Shown: positions 17,580 to 25,579 of the stretch, in pieces
Layout: each line of letters opens with the position of its first letter
Numbering within the stretch: the first letter of the stretch is position 1
NCBI RefSeq assembly: GCF_024172125.1
Contig: NZ_JAMZEA010000014.1
Coordinates: 186,001-250,000, forward strand
Source of the DNA: Actinomadura rupiterrae
Lineage (GTDB): Bacteria > Actinomycetota > Actinomycetes > Streptosporangiales > Streptosporangiaceae
Direction of reading: 5' to 3'
DNA length: 64,000 nt
The notes under the pieces: model-generated
Database searches by the model: none
What the model was told of the DNA's origin: nothing
Seen by the model: the letters and a program-made list of their open reading frames with translations, nothing else
Position numbers and translations under genes: made by a program

Positions 17580-17596
17580 CCCCACACGGTGTGGGG
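17580..17596. promoter_or_regulatory. CCCCACAC/GTGTGGGG dyad in the cold-shock leader
   Basis: Eight-base complementary arms flank a single G. The site lies 26 nt before the cold-shock start codon. In RNA it would form a stable hairpin next to the ribosome-binding site (GAAGGAGA); in DNA it would be a dyad operator. Confidence 0.55.
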
Positions 17597-17622
17597 TCGG
17601 GATCGACGAGAAGGAGATCAGT

Positions 17623-17829
17623 ATGGCCACCGGTACCGTGAAGTGGTTCAACTCCGAAAAGGGCTTCGGCTTCATCGAGCAGGACGGCGGCGGCCCCGAC
17701 GTCTTCGCCCACTACTCCAACATCGCCGCCCAGGGCTTCCGTGAGCTCCTGGAGGGCCAGAAGGTGGAGTTCGACATCACGCAGGGCCAGAAGGGCCCGC
17801 AGGCGGAGAACATCACCGTCGCCTCCTGA
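17623..17829 (+). CDS. cold-shock domain protein (CspA family)
   Basis: The 68-aa product is a canonical cold-shock OB-fold. RNP1 is KGFGFIEQ and RNP2 is VFAHYS, beginning MATGTVKWFNSEKGFGF. The family binds single-stranded RNA and DNA and melts RNA secondary structure. GAAGGAGATC lies just before ATG 17623. The leader carries two secondary-structure elements, and two tandem hairpins follow the gene, so it is probably a monocistronic, structure-regulated transcript. Confidence 0.95.
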   Translation: MATGTVKWFNSEKGFGFIEQDGGGPDVFAHYSNIAAQGFRELLEGQKVEFDITQGQKGPQAENITVAS

Positions 17830-17880
17830 CCCACGCGGCGGCTGCGGGCGGTCCCTCGGGGCCTCCCGCAGAGCATGCCC

Positions 17881-17931
17881 GCAGGCCCTGACGGGCCTGC
17901 AGTGAGCGACCAGCGCCCAGCGCTGGTCGCT
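17881..17931 (+). terminator. tandem hairpin terminator after the cold-shock gene
   Basis: Two consecutive perfect hairpins: GCAGGCCC/GGGCCTGC (17881-17900, 4-nt loop), then AGCGACCAGCG/CGCTGGTCGCT (17905-17931, 5-nt loop) followed by TTT. They lie 50-100 nt after the cold-shock stop and opposite the pqqE 3' end, so they may also stop pqq transcription. Confidence 0.75.
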
Positions 17932-18062
17932 TTCGGCGTTTCCGGGCCCTCTCGCAGTCTTGACGCTTCCGGCGCTTCCGGCGCTTCCGGCGGTCGCGGC
18001 GGTCGCGGCGGTTCTGGGCCAGGGTGCCGCAAAGCGCCCGGGGTGAGCGCGGCGCCGCCTGG

Positions 18063-19121
18063 TTAGGGCTTCCGGTAGACGAGCGGGCCCGCGGGCCGCT
18101 CGGCCTGGACGAGGTGGTGGTCCGGGGAGAGGCGGCAGGCCGGGTCGGTGCGGGCGGCGTCGCCGGTGAGGGCGAAGGCCTGGCAGCGGCAGCCGCCGAA
18201 GTCGGCCTCCTTGGCCGGGCAGCTCCGGCAGGGCTCGGGCATCCAGTCCGTTCCGCGGTAGCGGGCGAAGGCCGCCGACTCCTCCCAGATCCGGCGCAGC
18301 GGGTGGTCGCGGACGTTCGGCGCGTCCAGGCCGTCGATGACGGACGCGGACGGGCAGGGCAGCGCCGTGCCGTCCGGCGCGACGGTGATCGAGGTGCTCC
18401 CCCAGCCGCCCATGCAGGGCTTCGCCACGCCGTCGGCCCAGTCGGGCAGCACCCAGATCAGCTCCGGCGCGCCGCCGCCGAGCCGCTCCTGCCAGGCCAG
18501 GACGGTCGCGCGCGCCGCGTCGAGCTGGTCCCGGGTCGGCATCAGCGCGCCCAGGTTGCGCAGGGCCCAGCCGTGGAACTGGGTGTTGGCCAGCTCGACG
18601 CGGTCCGCGCCCCAGTCCACCGCGAGCCGGATGATCTCGTCGAGGCGGTCCAGGTTGAGCCGGTGCAGGACGACGTTGAGGCCGAACGGCAGCCCGGACG
18701 CGCGGACGGTCTCGGCGGCGCGGCGCTTGCCGTCGAAGGCGACACGCCCGGCGATGCGGTCGGAGCTGGCGGCGGTGGCGTCCTGCACCGACAGCTGGAC
18801 GCTGCGCAGCCCGGCGGTGGCCAGCTCGTCCAGCCGGGCGGCGGTGAGGCCGACGCCGCTCGTGACCAGCTGGGTGTAGATCCCACTGCCGTCGGCGGCG
18901 GCGACGATCTCGGCGAGGTCGGGCCGCAGCAGCGGCTCGCCGCCGGACAGGTGCGCCTGGACGACGCCCAGCTCGCCCGCCTCGTCCAGGACGCGCGTCC
19001 AGTCGGCGGTGCCGAGCTCGGCGGGTTTCCGGACGAGCCGGAGGGGGTTGGAGCAGTACGGGCAGTGCAGCGGGCAGGCGTGCGTGAGCTCGGCCAGCAG
19101 CGCCCACGGCGGCCGGATCAC
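18063..19121 (-). CDS. pqqE: PqqE, radical SAM enzyme of PQQ biosynthesis
   Basis: The 352-aa product starts at GTG 19121, overlapping the pqqD stop (GTGA). The radical-SAM cluster motif CPLHCPYC gives Cys16, Cys20 and Cys23. A C-terminal SPASM-type Cys set includes CMGGWGS, CPS, CRSCPAKEADFGGCRCQ. Known chemistry: PqqE, with PqqD holding the peptide, joins a Glu and a Tyr side chain in PqqA by a carbon-carbon bond. It is the last gene of the pqqABCDE run and is cytoplasmic. Confidence 0.93.
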   Translation of the reverse strand: MIRPPWALLAELTHACPLHCPYCSNPLRLVRKPAELGTADWTRVLDEAGELGVVQAHLSGGEPLLRPDLAEIVAAADGSGIYTQLVTSGVGLTAARLDELATAGLRSVQLSVQDATAASSDRIAGRVAFDGKRRAAETVRASGLPFGLNVVLHRLNLDRLDEIIRLAVDWGADRVELANTQFHGWALRNLGALMPTRDQLDAARATVLAWQERLGGGAPELIWVLPDWADGVAKPCMGGWGSTSITVAPDGTALPCPSASVIDGLDAPNVRDHPLRRIWEESAAFARYRGTDWMPEPCRSCPAKEADFGGCRCQAFALTGDAARTDPACRLSPDHHLVQAERPAGPLVYRKP

Positions 19122-19450
19122 CCGAGCCAGCCCTGGTCGCGGACCCGCTCCAGGAACGCCGGGACCTCCGTGCCGACCGGCGCCCCCGGGAACCGCTCGG
19201 CCAGGACTCCGGCGATCTCGGCGGCGGTCCGCTCGCCGTCGCACAGCCGAAGGATCTGCCCGGCCTGCGGGTTGAGCATCACGACGCGCTCCGGCATCAG
19301 CAGGATGTCCGATTCGCGTACCGCGTCCCAGCGCAGCATGATCCCGCGCCGCAGCCGCGGCCGCCACGCGTCCGCCCGCCCGGCGTGATCAACCGGCTCC
19401 GCGCCGCGCCCCGCCTGATCTTGCGCGGGGGCGCGCTCGTCCGCGTTCAT
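19118..19450 (-). CDS. pqqD: PqqD, PqqA peptide chaperone
   Basis: The product is 110 aa from ATG 19450. A charged ~28-residue N-terminal extension precedes the PqqD/RRE-type winged-helix fold (WRPRLRRGIMLRWDAVRESDILLMPERVVMLN...ICL-type core). PqqD binds PqqA and presents it to PqqE. The stop overlaps pqqE. The domain is of the usual size, about 80-90 residues. Confidence 0.9.
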   Translation of the reverse strand: MNADERAPAQDQAGRGAEPVDHAGRADAWRPRLRRGIMLRWDAVRESDILLMPERVVMLNPQAGQILRLCDGERTAAEIAGVLAERFPGAPVGTEVPAFLERVRDQGWLG

Positions 19451-19523
19451 GTGCGCCTGCCGACGGGCTCGCCCGCATGTCCGCGGCCTGCCCGGGTCTG
19501 CGCGGGGGCGCGCTCGTGGGTGG

Positions 19524-20312
19524 TCATTTCCGGCCGCAGGCGTGCTCGATCGCGTCCAGGAGCGACCACAGGACGTCGAACTTGAAGTCCAGCGCGGCCA
19601 GCACCCTGTCCTGGTCGGCGCGGGTGGTGGCCCAGGCGCGGACGAGGTCGAGCGCCTCGCGGCTGTCGCGGCGTCCCTGCGGGGGGCGGACCTGGAAGTA
19701 GCGCAGCCCGTCCGGCTCGATCCAGGCGTAGTGCTTCTCGAACGCGGCCGTCCGGCGTTCGAGCAGGTCAGGGGCGAAGACCTCGGTCAGCGAGGAGGCC
19801 ACCGCCTCCAGCGGCGTGGCCAGCCGGACGAAGTTGACGTAGCCGTCCACGGCCAGCCGTACCCCGGCCAGGACGCCCTCGCCCGACTCCAGCGCCCGCC
19901 GCTCCAGGCCCGCCGCCTCGCCGAGCCGCAGCCAGCGCTCGATCCCGCCCTCGTCGCCGGCGGTGCCGTCGTGGTCGTGGATGCGGTGGATCCAGGCGCG
20001 GCGCAGGTCCCGGTCGTCCAGCTTGGCCAGGACCAGCGCGTCCTTGATCGGGATGTTGCGCTGGTAGTAGAAGCGGTTGGTGATCCAGACGCGCAGCTCT
20101 TCGGGGCTGAGCAGGCCGTCGTGCATCCGCTCGTTGAACGGGTGGCGGTGGTGGTAGCGCTCGGCGCCGGCGGCGCGCAGCCGCTGCTCGAACTCGGCGG
20201 CGGGCATCGGCGCGTCCGCAGGCGGGGAGGCCGCAGGCGGGGAGGCCGGAGTCGGGGCGCCGACATGGCTCGATGACGGCGTGCTGGCGGTGCTTGGTGG
20301 CGGGGTGCTCAC
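19524..20312 (-). CDS. pqqC: PqqC, PQQ synthase (final oxidation)
   Basis: The all-helical, heme-oxygenase-like PqqC fold is recognisable from HPFNERMHDGLLSPEELRVW and NRFYYQRNIPIKDA onward, with the conserved HDHDGTAGDEGGIERWL stretch. The enzyme carries out the final ring closure and eight-electron oxidation to PQQ without metal. GTG 20312 overlaps the pqqB stop (GTGA) and gives 262 aa with a Pro/Ser/Ala-rich lead-in; ATG 20207 would give 227 aa, nearer the family core. Coupling favours the longer form, but the choice is open. Confidence 0.9.
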   Translation of the reverse strand: MSTPPPSTASTPSSSHVGAPTPASPPAASPPADAPMPAAEFEQRLRAAGAERYHHRHPFNERMHDGLLSPEELRVWITNRFYYQRNIPIKDALVLAKLDDRDLRRAWIHRIHDHDGTAGDEGGIERWLRLGEAAGLERRALESGEGVLAGVRLAVDGYVNFVRLATPLEAVASSLTEVFAPDLLERRTAAFEKHYAWIEPDGLRYFQVRPPQGRRDSREALDLVRAWATTRADQDRVLAALDFKFDVLWSLLDAIEHACGRK

Positions 20313-21196
20313 AGGTCGAGGGTCATCCCTTCGGCGGCGACCGCGATGCCCTGGGCGGCGAGCAGCGCGTGCTGCGGCGCGTCCGGGTCGATCAGCGGGT
20401 TGGTGTTGTTCAGGTGCGTGTAGAGGCGGTGCCGGGCGGGCAGGCGCGCGAACCGTTCGGCCGTCCCGGCGGGGCCGCTGATCGGCAGGTGGCCCATCCG
20501 GGTGGCGGTGGGACGGGAGAGACCGGCAGCGCTGGGCTCCTGGTCGTCCCAGAAGGTGCCGTCGAGGATGGCGCAGTCGGCGTCCGCCAGCTCCTTGTCG
20601 AGTTCGGCCGACCAGTCGGCCATGCAGGGCGCGTAGACGAGGCTGCCGCGCTCGCCATCGATGCGCAGCGCCACCGACCACTCCCCCGCGGGCTCGTCGG
20701 CGGCGTAGCGGGGGCGCTTGGCCGATACCGGGACGGCCCGGACGCGCAATCCGCCGTCCAGCGGGACGCTCTCGTCCGCGCGAAGGTCCTGCCACGAAAG
20801 GTCGGTGTAGGGCGCGAGCACTTCGGCGAGGCGCAGGCCGTTCGACAACCCGCGCCACACCGCGTCCGTCGACAGAACGCGCACGGCCGATGCCTCCCGC
20901 AGGCGGAACAGGCCGAGCGTGTGGTCGAGTTCGGCGTCGGTGAGGATCACTCCGGCGAGAGGCGTCCGCCTGCCGCCGGGCTCGGGCTGGAGGTCGGGGC
21001 ACGCCTCGATCTGGTCGGTCAGGTCCGGTGTGGCGTTGACCACGTACCAGGGCCCGGCGGACGAGCCGCTGACCGCGATGGACGCATGGGTTCGGCGCCA
21101 CCCGGGATGGCGGCGGGCTCCGGCGCAACCGGCGCAACCGCAGTTCCACTGCGGCACGCCGCCGCCCGCCGCCGTCCCGAGAATGCGGACGCGCAT
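20309..21196 (-). CDS. pqqB: PqqB, metallo-beta-lactamase-fold PQQ pathway protein
   Basis: The 295-aa product begins MRVRILGTAAGGGVPQWNC, the strongly conserved PqqB start, with the Cys pair CGCAGC. Metallo-hydrolase-like elements include TDAELDHTLGL and HLNNTNPLIDPD. PqqB is thought to act as a hydroxylase on the Glu-Tyr intermediate. It starts 10 nt after pqqA and overlaps pqqC. Confidence 0.94.
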   Translation of the reverse strand: MRVRILGTAAGGGVPQWNCGCAGCAGARRHPGWRRTHASIAVSGSSAGPWYVVNATPDLTDQIEACPDLQPEPGGRRTPLAGVILTDAELDHTLGLFRLREASAVRVLSTDAVWRGLSNGLRLAEVLAPYTDLSWQDLRADESVPLDGGLRVRAVPVSAKRPRYAADEPAGEWSVALRIDGERGSLVYAPCMADWSAELDKELADADCAILDGTFWDDQEPSAAGLSRPTATRMGHLPISGPAGTAERFARLPARHRLYTHLNNTNPLIDPDAPQHALLAAQGIAVAAEGMTLDL

Positions 21197-21206
21197 CGGC
21201 GGACGG

Positions 21207-21323
21207 CTACTTCGGCCCGGACACCGGGCCCGAGAGCGTCCCCGGGTAGTAGGCGGTGACTTCGAGGGAGGTGTTGACCACCTCGAAGTCCGGGGTCTGC
21301 CACACCATCGTCTGGTCGTCCAT
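21207..21323 (-). CDS. pqqA: PqqA, PQQ precursor peptide with extended tail
   Basis: The product is a 38-aa peptide. The diagnostic Glu-x-x-x-Tyr is Glu21 and Tyr25 (LEVTAYYPG), the two residues that become PQQ. AGGAAGGA precedes ATG 21323. Most known PqqA peptides are about 22-29 residues and end within a few residues of the Tyr; here 13 residues follow Tyr25, rich in Gly, Pro and Ser. It lies 48 nt after the LGFP gene and 10 nt before pqqB. Confidence 0.9.
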   Translation of the reverse strand: MDDQTMVWQTPDFEVVNTSLEVTAYYPGTLSGPVSGPK

Positions 21324-21370
21324 TCGGTCGTCCTTCCTGTACTGCCGGACGTTTCTGTAGTGCCGGACGT

Positions 21371-21865
21371 TCAGTTTCCGGGGATCTCGCCGTGTTCGAA
21401 GCGGACGGAGGCGCCGGGGGCTGCGGCGGCCGGGGCGGTGGCGGTCGGGAAGCCGTACTTGCCGGCGGCGCCGCCGCTCTTGAGCCAGCGTTCGCGGACG
21501 GCTCCGCGCAGCGCGTGCGCGCCCGTCCCGGCGCTCCACACGACCGTGGAGACGGTCGGCGTCCCGGCCGCCGGGTGGCTGCACGTGGCCGTGGGGCCGT
21601 AGCTGACCCCGCGGTAGTGCTGCACGAGTCCCGGCACGCCGCGGGAGTTGCGGACGGACTGGACCGGCCCGTCCGGGCTGCCCAGAATCCCGGCGGCGCC
21701 GCCTTGCGACAGGTAGTACTCGTGGATGGCGTCCTGCTGCGAGGGCGACGCCTTGGGGGCGGGAGGCGCCTCGGCCTCGGCGGACGGCGTGGCGGCGCCT
21801 CCCAGCGCCACGCCGAGGCCGCCGATCGCCGAGGTGCGCAGGATGGTGCGGCGGGTGTACTCCAC
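21371..21865 (-). CDS. Tat-exported LGFP-repeat protein
   Basis: The 164-aa product starts at GTG 21865 with GAGGTGA just upstream. The N-terminus RRTILRTSAIGGLG is a twin-arginine signal followed by an Ala-rich cleavage region. Two LGFP-type segments follow (GGAAGILGSPDGPVQ and SGGAAGKYGFPTATA). LGFP repeats are found in cell-wall-associated actinobacterial proteins. It begins 5 nt after the beta-propeller stop and precedes pqqA, so it is probably part of the PQQ operon and may anchor or assist an exported quinoprotein; that role is inference. Confidence 0.8.
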   Translation of the reverse strand: MEYTRRTILRTSAIGGLGVALGGAATPSAEAEAPPAPKASPSQQDAIHEYYLSQGGAAGILGSPDGPVQSVRNSRGVPGLVQHYRGVSYGPTATCSHPAAGTPTVSTVVWSAGTGAHALRGAVRERWLKSGGAAGKYGFPTATAPAAAAPGASVRFEHGEIPGN

Positions 21866-21870
21866 GGTGG

Positions 21871-23589
21871 TCACCTCAGTCCGTAGACGACGATGCTCGC
21901 GGGGCCGATGTAGTTGTTGTTCGCGTCGTTGGGCGCGAACGTGGCGCGGAAGACCTTGCCTTCGGCGATGGTCGGCGGGTTGAACTTGGCGAACAGGTAG
22001 CCGCTGGAGTCGCGCCACAGTTCTTGGAGCAGCTTTCCGGACGAGCCGCCCGGCGTCGCCGAGTACGCGACCAGGTAGCCGCTGACCTTCTGCCACTGGC
22101 CGTCGTTCTGCGGGTAGGACACCCAGACGATGCCGTTCGAATTGCCGTTGGCGGAGATGGAGCAGGCGCCGCCCGGCATGCCGAAGTTGGGTGTCTCGCT
22201 GCTCTCTCCGTAGGGCTGGGTGGCCTTGGTTGTGGGGTCGACGCTGTAGACGATCTGCCGGGCCGAGCTGTCATACCGGAAGGCTTTGAGGTGGTCCTTT
22301 TCGGCCATGTGGTAGATGCAGCTCGTCCCCGACCAGTAGATGGGGTTGCCGTGGATGTTGCAGCCGTAGGCCTCGCTGCTGGCGTAGTTGTCCAGGGCGC
22401 GGGGCGTGTACGGGCTGGTTCCCATGTGCTGGTTGTAGAAGGCCTGGAAGCCCTCGCCGACATGGTCGGGGTTGACGGCGGGCAGCGACCAGTCGGGCGG
22501 CGTGGTGTCCTGGCGCAGCGCCATGGTCGTGGCGTCCAGGGTGTAGATGCGGCTCTGCTTGCCGCCCATGATGAGGACGCCGTTGGGCAGCAGCGTCGGC
22601 CCGCCGGAGCCGAGGTCGGTGTCGCCGAACTGCTCGGGCGTGCCATAGCCGTCCCGCAGGAACCCGGCGTTGCGCGGGGTGAAGTGTCCCGCCAGTGACA
22701 GGCCGGGCCACGAACTGGTGGGTTGCAGGCGGACGATGCAGTCGCCCAGGTTCCCGGACGAGCCGGGCGGCGGACTGCCCGGAAGCATCCGGTCGTTGCC
22801 GGTGGCGAAGTAGATGTGCCCATCGGGACCGCCGACAAGCCCGGCACCGGACTGCCAGACGCCGGCCGCCTCGGCTCCGGTCGTGGTGCAGAACACCGCG
22901 GCCGGTGACAGGTCGGCGGCGCGGTAGCCGAGGATCCAGCCGTGGTAGGCGCCGGCGTCGCAGCTGAAGGTGCCCCAGGCGAGGTAGACGACACCGTTCT
23001 GCAGGAGCAGCGCCGGACGGTTGCGCTGGACGTGGACGTCGAAGGTGAGCGTCCCGGACTTCGGGCTGGTCGCGGCGACCGAGGCCGAGATCCGGACGGG
23101 GCTGATCCGGTCGGCCCCGGTGCCGATGTCGATGGCGTGCAGGTAGTTGGCGCCGTCGTCGGACGCGCCCTTGGTCGTCCCGGCGCGGGCGACCACGTAC
23201 ATGATGCCGGTGCCCTCGTCGATGACCGGCGTGCTCGTGACACCCACGGAACCGACCGTCTCGCGGCACATCTCGTCGTTGCCCAGGATCCGGTACGGCC
23301 GCAGCCGCCGCGACCAGACCGGCGGGGTGGCGGGATCGGTGGCGAGGTTGTCGGCGTTGTAGGCGTACACCATGTTGGTGCTGGTCGCGACGTAGAACAG
23401 GTTCTTCGTGCCGGACGGAGTCGCCACGCCGTGCATGTAGAGCGGTTGGGTGTAGACGTCGCCCTCGACGTTGCGCGTGTAGAGCTGCCCGAACGTGCTG
23501 GAGTTGACGTTGGCGGGGGTGAGGTGGGTTTCGACCGTGTACGCGCCGGTGCGCGCGTTGTCGTTGTGGTGGGTCGTGACGTTGGTCAT
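21871..23589 (-). CDS. PQQ-like beta-propeller protein
   Basis: The 572-aa product has repeated propeller blades (LFYVATSTNMVYAYNADN, YLHAIDIGTG, SRIYTLDATTM). It begins MTNVTTHHNDNARTGAYT, a start typical of a PQQ-domain-like propeller family of unknown activity. I see no signal peptide, no heme-binding CxxCH and no vicinal Cys-Cys of classical PQQ alcohol dehydrogenases. Its place directly before pqqA-E suggests it binds the PQQ made here. It could be a new quinoprotein or a non-catalytic PQQ-like protein. It starts 9 nt after the preceding gene. Confidence 0.8.
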   Translation of the reverse strand: MTNVTTHHNDNARTGAYTVETHLTPANVNSSTFGQLYTRNVEGDVYTQPLYMHGVATPSGTKNLFYVATSTNMVYAYNADNLATDPATPPVWSRRLRPYRILGNDEMCRETVGSVGVTSTPVIDEGTGIMYVVARAGTTKGASDDGANYLHAIDIGTGADRISPVRISASVAATSPKSGTLTFDVHVQRNRPALLLQNGVVYLAWGTFSCDAGAYHGWILGYRAADLSPAAVFCTTTGAEAAGVWQSGAGLVGGPDGHIYFATGNDRMLPGSPPPGSSGNLGDCIVRLQPTSSWPGLSLAGHFTPRNAGFLRDGYGTPEQFGDTDLGSGGPTLLPNGVLIMGGKQSRIYTLDATTMALRQDTTPPDWSLPAVNPDHVGEGFQAFYNQHMGTSPYTPRALDNYASSEAYGCNIHGNPIYWSGTSCIYHMAEKDHLKAFRYDSSARQIVYSVDPTTKATQPYGESSETPNFGMPGGACSISANGNSNGIVWVSYPQNDGQWQKVSGYLVAYSATPGGSSGKLLQELWRDSSGYLFAKFNPPTIAEGKVFRATFAPNDANNNYIGPASIVVYGLR

Positions 23590-23598
23590 GGCCGTCCC

Positions 23599-24030
23599 CT
23601 AGATGAGGTCAACCCCGCCGGAGTGGATGTCGATCCATGCGGTGTTCGGATCGGTGCCCAGGGTGGTGTAGATCGAGATGCCCAGGCCCCACTGCACCGA
23701 CGGGCGCGGGTTCTGCGGCAGGACGTTGCGGCTGAACACGTTCGTGCCGGTGAGGTTGAGGCCGTCCAGCCCGAGCAGCTTGTTGTTGCCGTCCCAGACG
23801 TGGAAGCTCTTGATGGCGCCCTGCGCGCCGGTCGAGAACATGATCATCGCGGCGTCCACCCGCATCCGGACGTCGGTGATGATGACGGCGGTGGGGATCG
23901 CCAGGTGGTACCAGCCGGACGTCCCGGGATGCCGGATCTGACCGGCCCACCCGATCCGTCCGACGGTCAGGGCGGGGTCCTCGTTCTGCAGGGCGTGACC
24001 GTGGACCCACATCGCTTGCGAGATAGCCAT
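23599..24030 (-). CDS. unrecognised 143-aa protein heading the PQQ operon
   Basis: I chose ATG 24030 because GAAGGGA precedes it. The product has no signal peptide or membrane segment and reads as a beta-rich single domain (GWYHLAIPTAVII, MFSTGAQGAIKSFHVWDG, WIDIHSGGVDLI). It may belong to a DUF found in actinomycetes, but I cannot name it with confidence. It ends 9 nt before the beta-propeller start, so the two are almost certainly co-transcribed and may interact. Confidence 0.68.
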   Translation of the reverse strand: MAISQAMWVHGHALQNEDPALTVGRIGWAGQIRHPGTSGWYHLAIPTAVIITDVRMRVDAAMIMFSTGAQGAIKSFHVWDGNNKLLGLDGLNLTGTNVFSRNVLPQNPRPSVQWGLGISIYTTLGTDPNTAWIDIHSGGVDLI

Positions 24031-24442
24031 CGTGATCCCTTCGGGCTGACCGGTGTCCATGGTGAGGGGCAGGTGGACGGTGCCGGCCGTTCGCGGCGTG
24101 CGCGGTGGGCCGGGGCGTGATGTCGGCTGGAATGTGGGGCGTCGGCTCGTGTCGGTCCGGGTCGGCGGCGCGGGCCGGTAGGGCATCCCGTGGTCAGCCA
24201 CCCCGCGGCATGGTCGGAGTGTAAGTCGGGTGATCCCGCTCGGCCATGAACGACAATTGACGTAGATCGGCCGATGACCACCATCGGCCACGCCGTCCCC
24301 TCGGGACGCTCCGGCCATTCCCCGCGCTCGGAACGCTCCAATTCAAGACGGCCCCGCCCGTTTTCAAAGCTGCCCCGCCCGTTTTCCAAGCTGCCCCGTC
24401 CGTTGCCCCTTTTCTGTCGGAGGCCCTCGCGATAGTGCTCGC
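24031..24442. other. divergent promoter region of PQQ operon and SMI1/KNR4 gene
   Basis: About 410 bases without a gene, between the PQQ-operon start (minus) and the SMI1/KNR4 start (plus). Its most distinctive content is a 21-bp triple repeat at 24351-24413. Promoters for both directions must lie here, but I cannot place them with confidence. Confidence 0.55.
24351..24413. repeat. three 21-bp direct repeats upstream of the SMI1/KNR4 gene
   Basis: Units begin at 24351, 24372 and 24393 with GCCCCGCCCG (third copy GCCCCGTCCG), followed in the first two by TTTTCAAAGCT or TTTTCCAAGCT. The 21-bp period equals two helical turns, suggesting a regulator-binding array in the divergent promoter region. 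Confidence 0.62.
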
Positions 24443-25579
24443 ATGGAGTGGAGACCGTGGCTGTCCCGATGGAGCGAGGAATGGATCCGCGCGGCCGAGG
24501 ATCCGGACGAGCTCGAACCCGACGTCGTCCGCGACCGCTGGCTCGGCTTCGCCCCCGCGAGTCCCGAGGCGGTCGAGGCGGCCGAAGAGCGCATCGGCAT
24601 GCGGCTGCCGCCGTCGTACCGGGACTTCCTGCTGACGACCGACGGCTGGCGCGACGCGGGCATCTTCGTCTGGCGGATGTCCGACACGTCCGCCCTCGGC
24701 TGGGTCCGCGACCTCGTCTCCTACTGGACGGAGTGGGACGGCATCACAGAGGACGGCGAGGCCGAGACCGGCCCGGTGACGCGCGGCCTGCTCATCTCGT
24801 CCGAAGCCGACGCGGGCATCCTCTTCCTCGATCCCGGCGACATCGACGAGAACGGCGAATGGGCCGCCTACTCCCTGTTCTCCTGGCGCGCGGCACCGCC
24901 CGAACGGTTCCCGTCCTTCCGCGCACTGATGGAGGACCTGTACGCCGAGTTCCATCGCATGCGCCAACCCGAGGGCGAAACCCACGACGCGTGGGTGGCG
25001 AGAGTCGAGCAAGCCCGGGTCGAAGCGCTCGCCGGTGCGCCGGACGACGCCGAAGCCGTCTTCCGCCAGGCCGAGGAATTCGGCATCAACCGCGCGCGAC
25101 TCCTGCGCGCGCAACTGCTCTTCTTCCGGGGCCGCACCGGCGAGGCCTTGGACATCATCGCCGCACTCCTCACCGAATCGGACGACGACGCCCGGGCGCT
25201 GTTCGCCGACGAGTTCCTGCCGCTGATGTTCGCCGACCACGAGAGGGGCCACCACACCTGGCGGTCGGCGCTCCAGAGCGTCGTCGCCGGGGACGACCCC
25301 GACCTCGTCCTCCTGATCGCCGAACGCAACGCCGCGCGCCACCGCGGCGGCGAGCCCCGGCCGTCCTTCGGCAACGCGGAGTTCGACACGGCCGTCCACA
25401 CCGCGCTCTCCCGGCACGCCGCCGCCCCGGACGCACTGCGGCGCGCCGTCCTGGACGCGCTTCCCCTCTGGCGCCCCCGCACCCCGGACCACATCGCCCC
25501 GGTCGCGCTGCTCGCCCACCCCGTCCTCGCCGCCGCGCTCGGCGACGACCTGCTGACCCGTCCGCGAGGTGCCCGATGA
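24443..25579 (+). CDS. SMI1/KNR4-family protein with C-terminal repeat-like region
   Basis: The 378-aa product has an N-terminal SMI1/KNR4 domain (about residues 33-165: EAVEAAEERIGMRLPPSYRDF through the acidic LFLDPGDIDENGEW). A helical region follows with TPR-like character (EAVFRQAEEFGINRARLLRAQ...GEALDIIAALL). SMI1/KNR4 proteins often act as immunity proteins in bacterial toxin systems, but no toxin gene lies beside it. The stop overlaps the next start (ATGA), so it forms a two-gene unit. Confidence 0.78.
   Translation: MEWRPWLSRWSEEWIRAAEDPDELEPDVVRDRWLGFAPASPEAVEAAEERIGMRLPPSYRDFLLTTDGWRDAGIFVWRMSDTSALGWVRDLVSYWTEWDGITEDGEAETGPVTRGLLISSEADAGILFLDPGDIDENGEWAAYSLFSWRAAPPERFPSFRALMEDLYAEFHRMRQPEGETHDAWVARVEQARVEALAGAPDDAEAVFRQAEEFGINRARLLRAQLLFFRGRTGEALDIIAALLTESDDDARALFADEFLPLMFADHERGHHTWRSALQSVVAGDDPDLVLLIAERNAARHRGGEPRPSFGNAEFDTAVHTALSRHAAAPDALRRAVLDALPLWRPRTPDHIAPVALLAHPVLAAALGDDLLTRPRGAR

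Noticed and set aside
18024..19388. Open frame antisense to pqqE
   Set aside because: PqqE carries its radical-SAM cysteines on the minus strand, so the plus frame is a shadow.
18063..21323. Mycofactocin biosynthesis instead of PQQ
   Set aside because: The precursor has the PqqA Glu-x-x-x-Tyr pair, and the neighbours are PqqB and PqqC, which mycofactocin loci lack.
22942..24120. 392-codon plus-strand open frame opposite the propeller and first PQQ-operon gene
   Set aside because: Composition is that of a shadow frame and no start signal is visible.
24194..25519. 441-codon minus-strand open frame
   Set aside because: It is antisense to the SMI1/KNR4 gene, which shows a recognisable domain on the plus strand.
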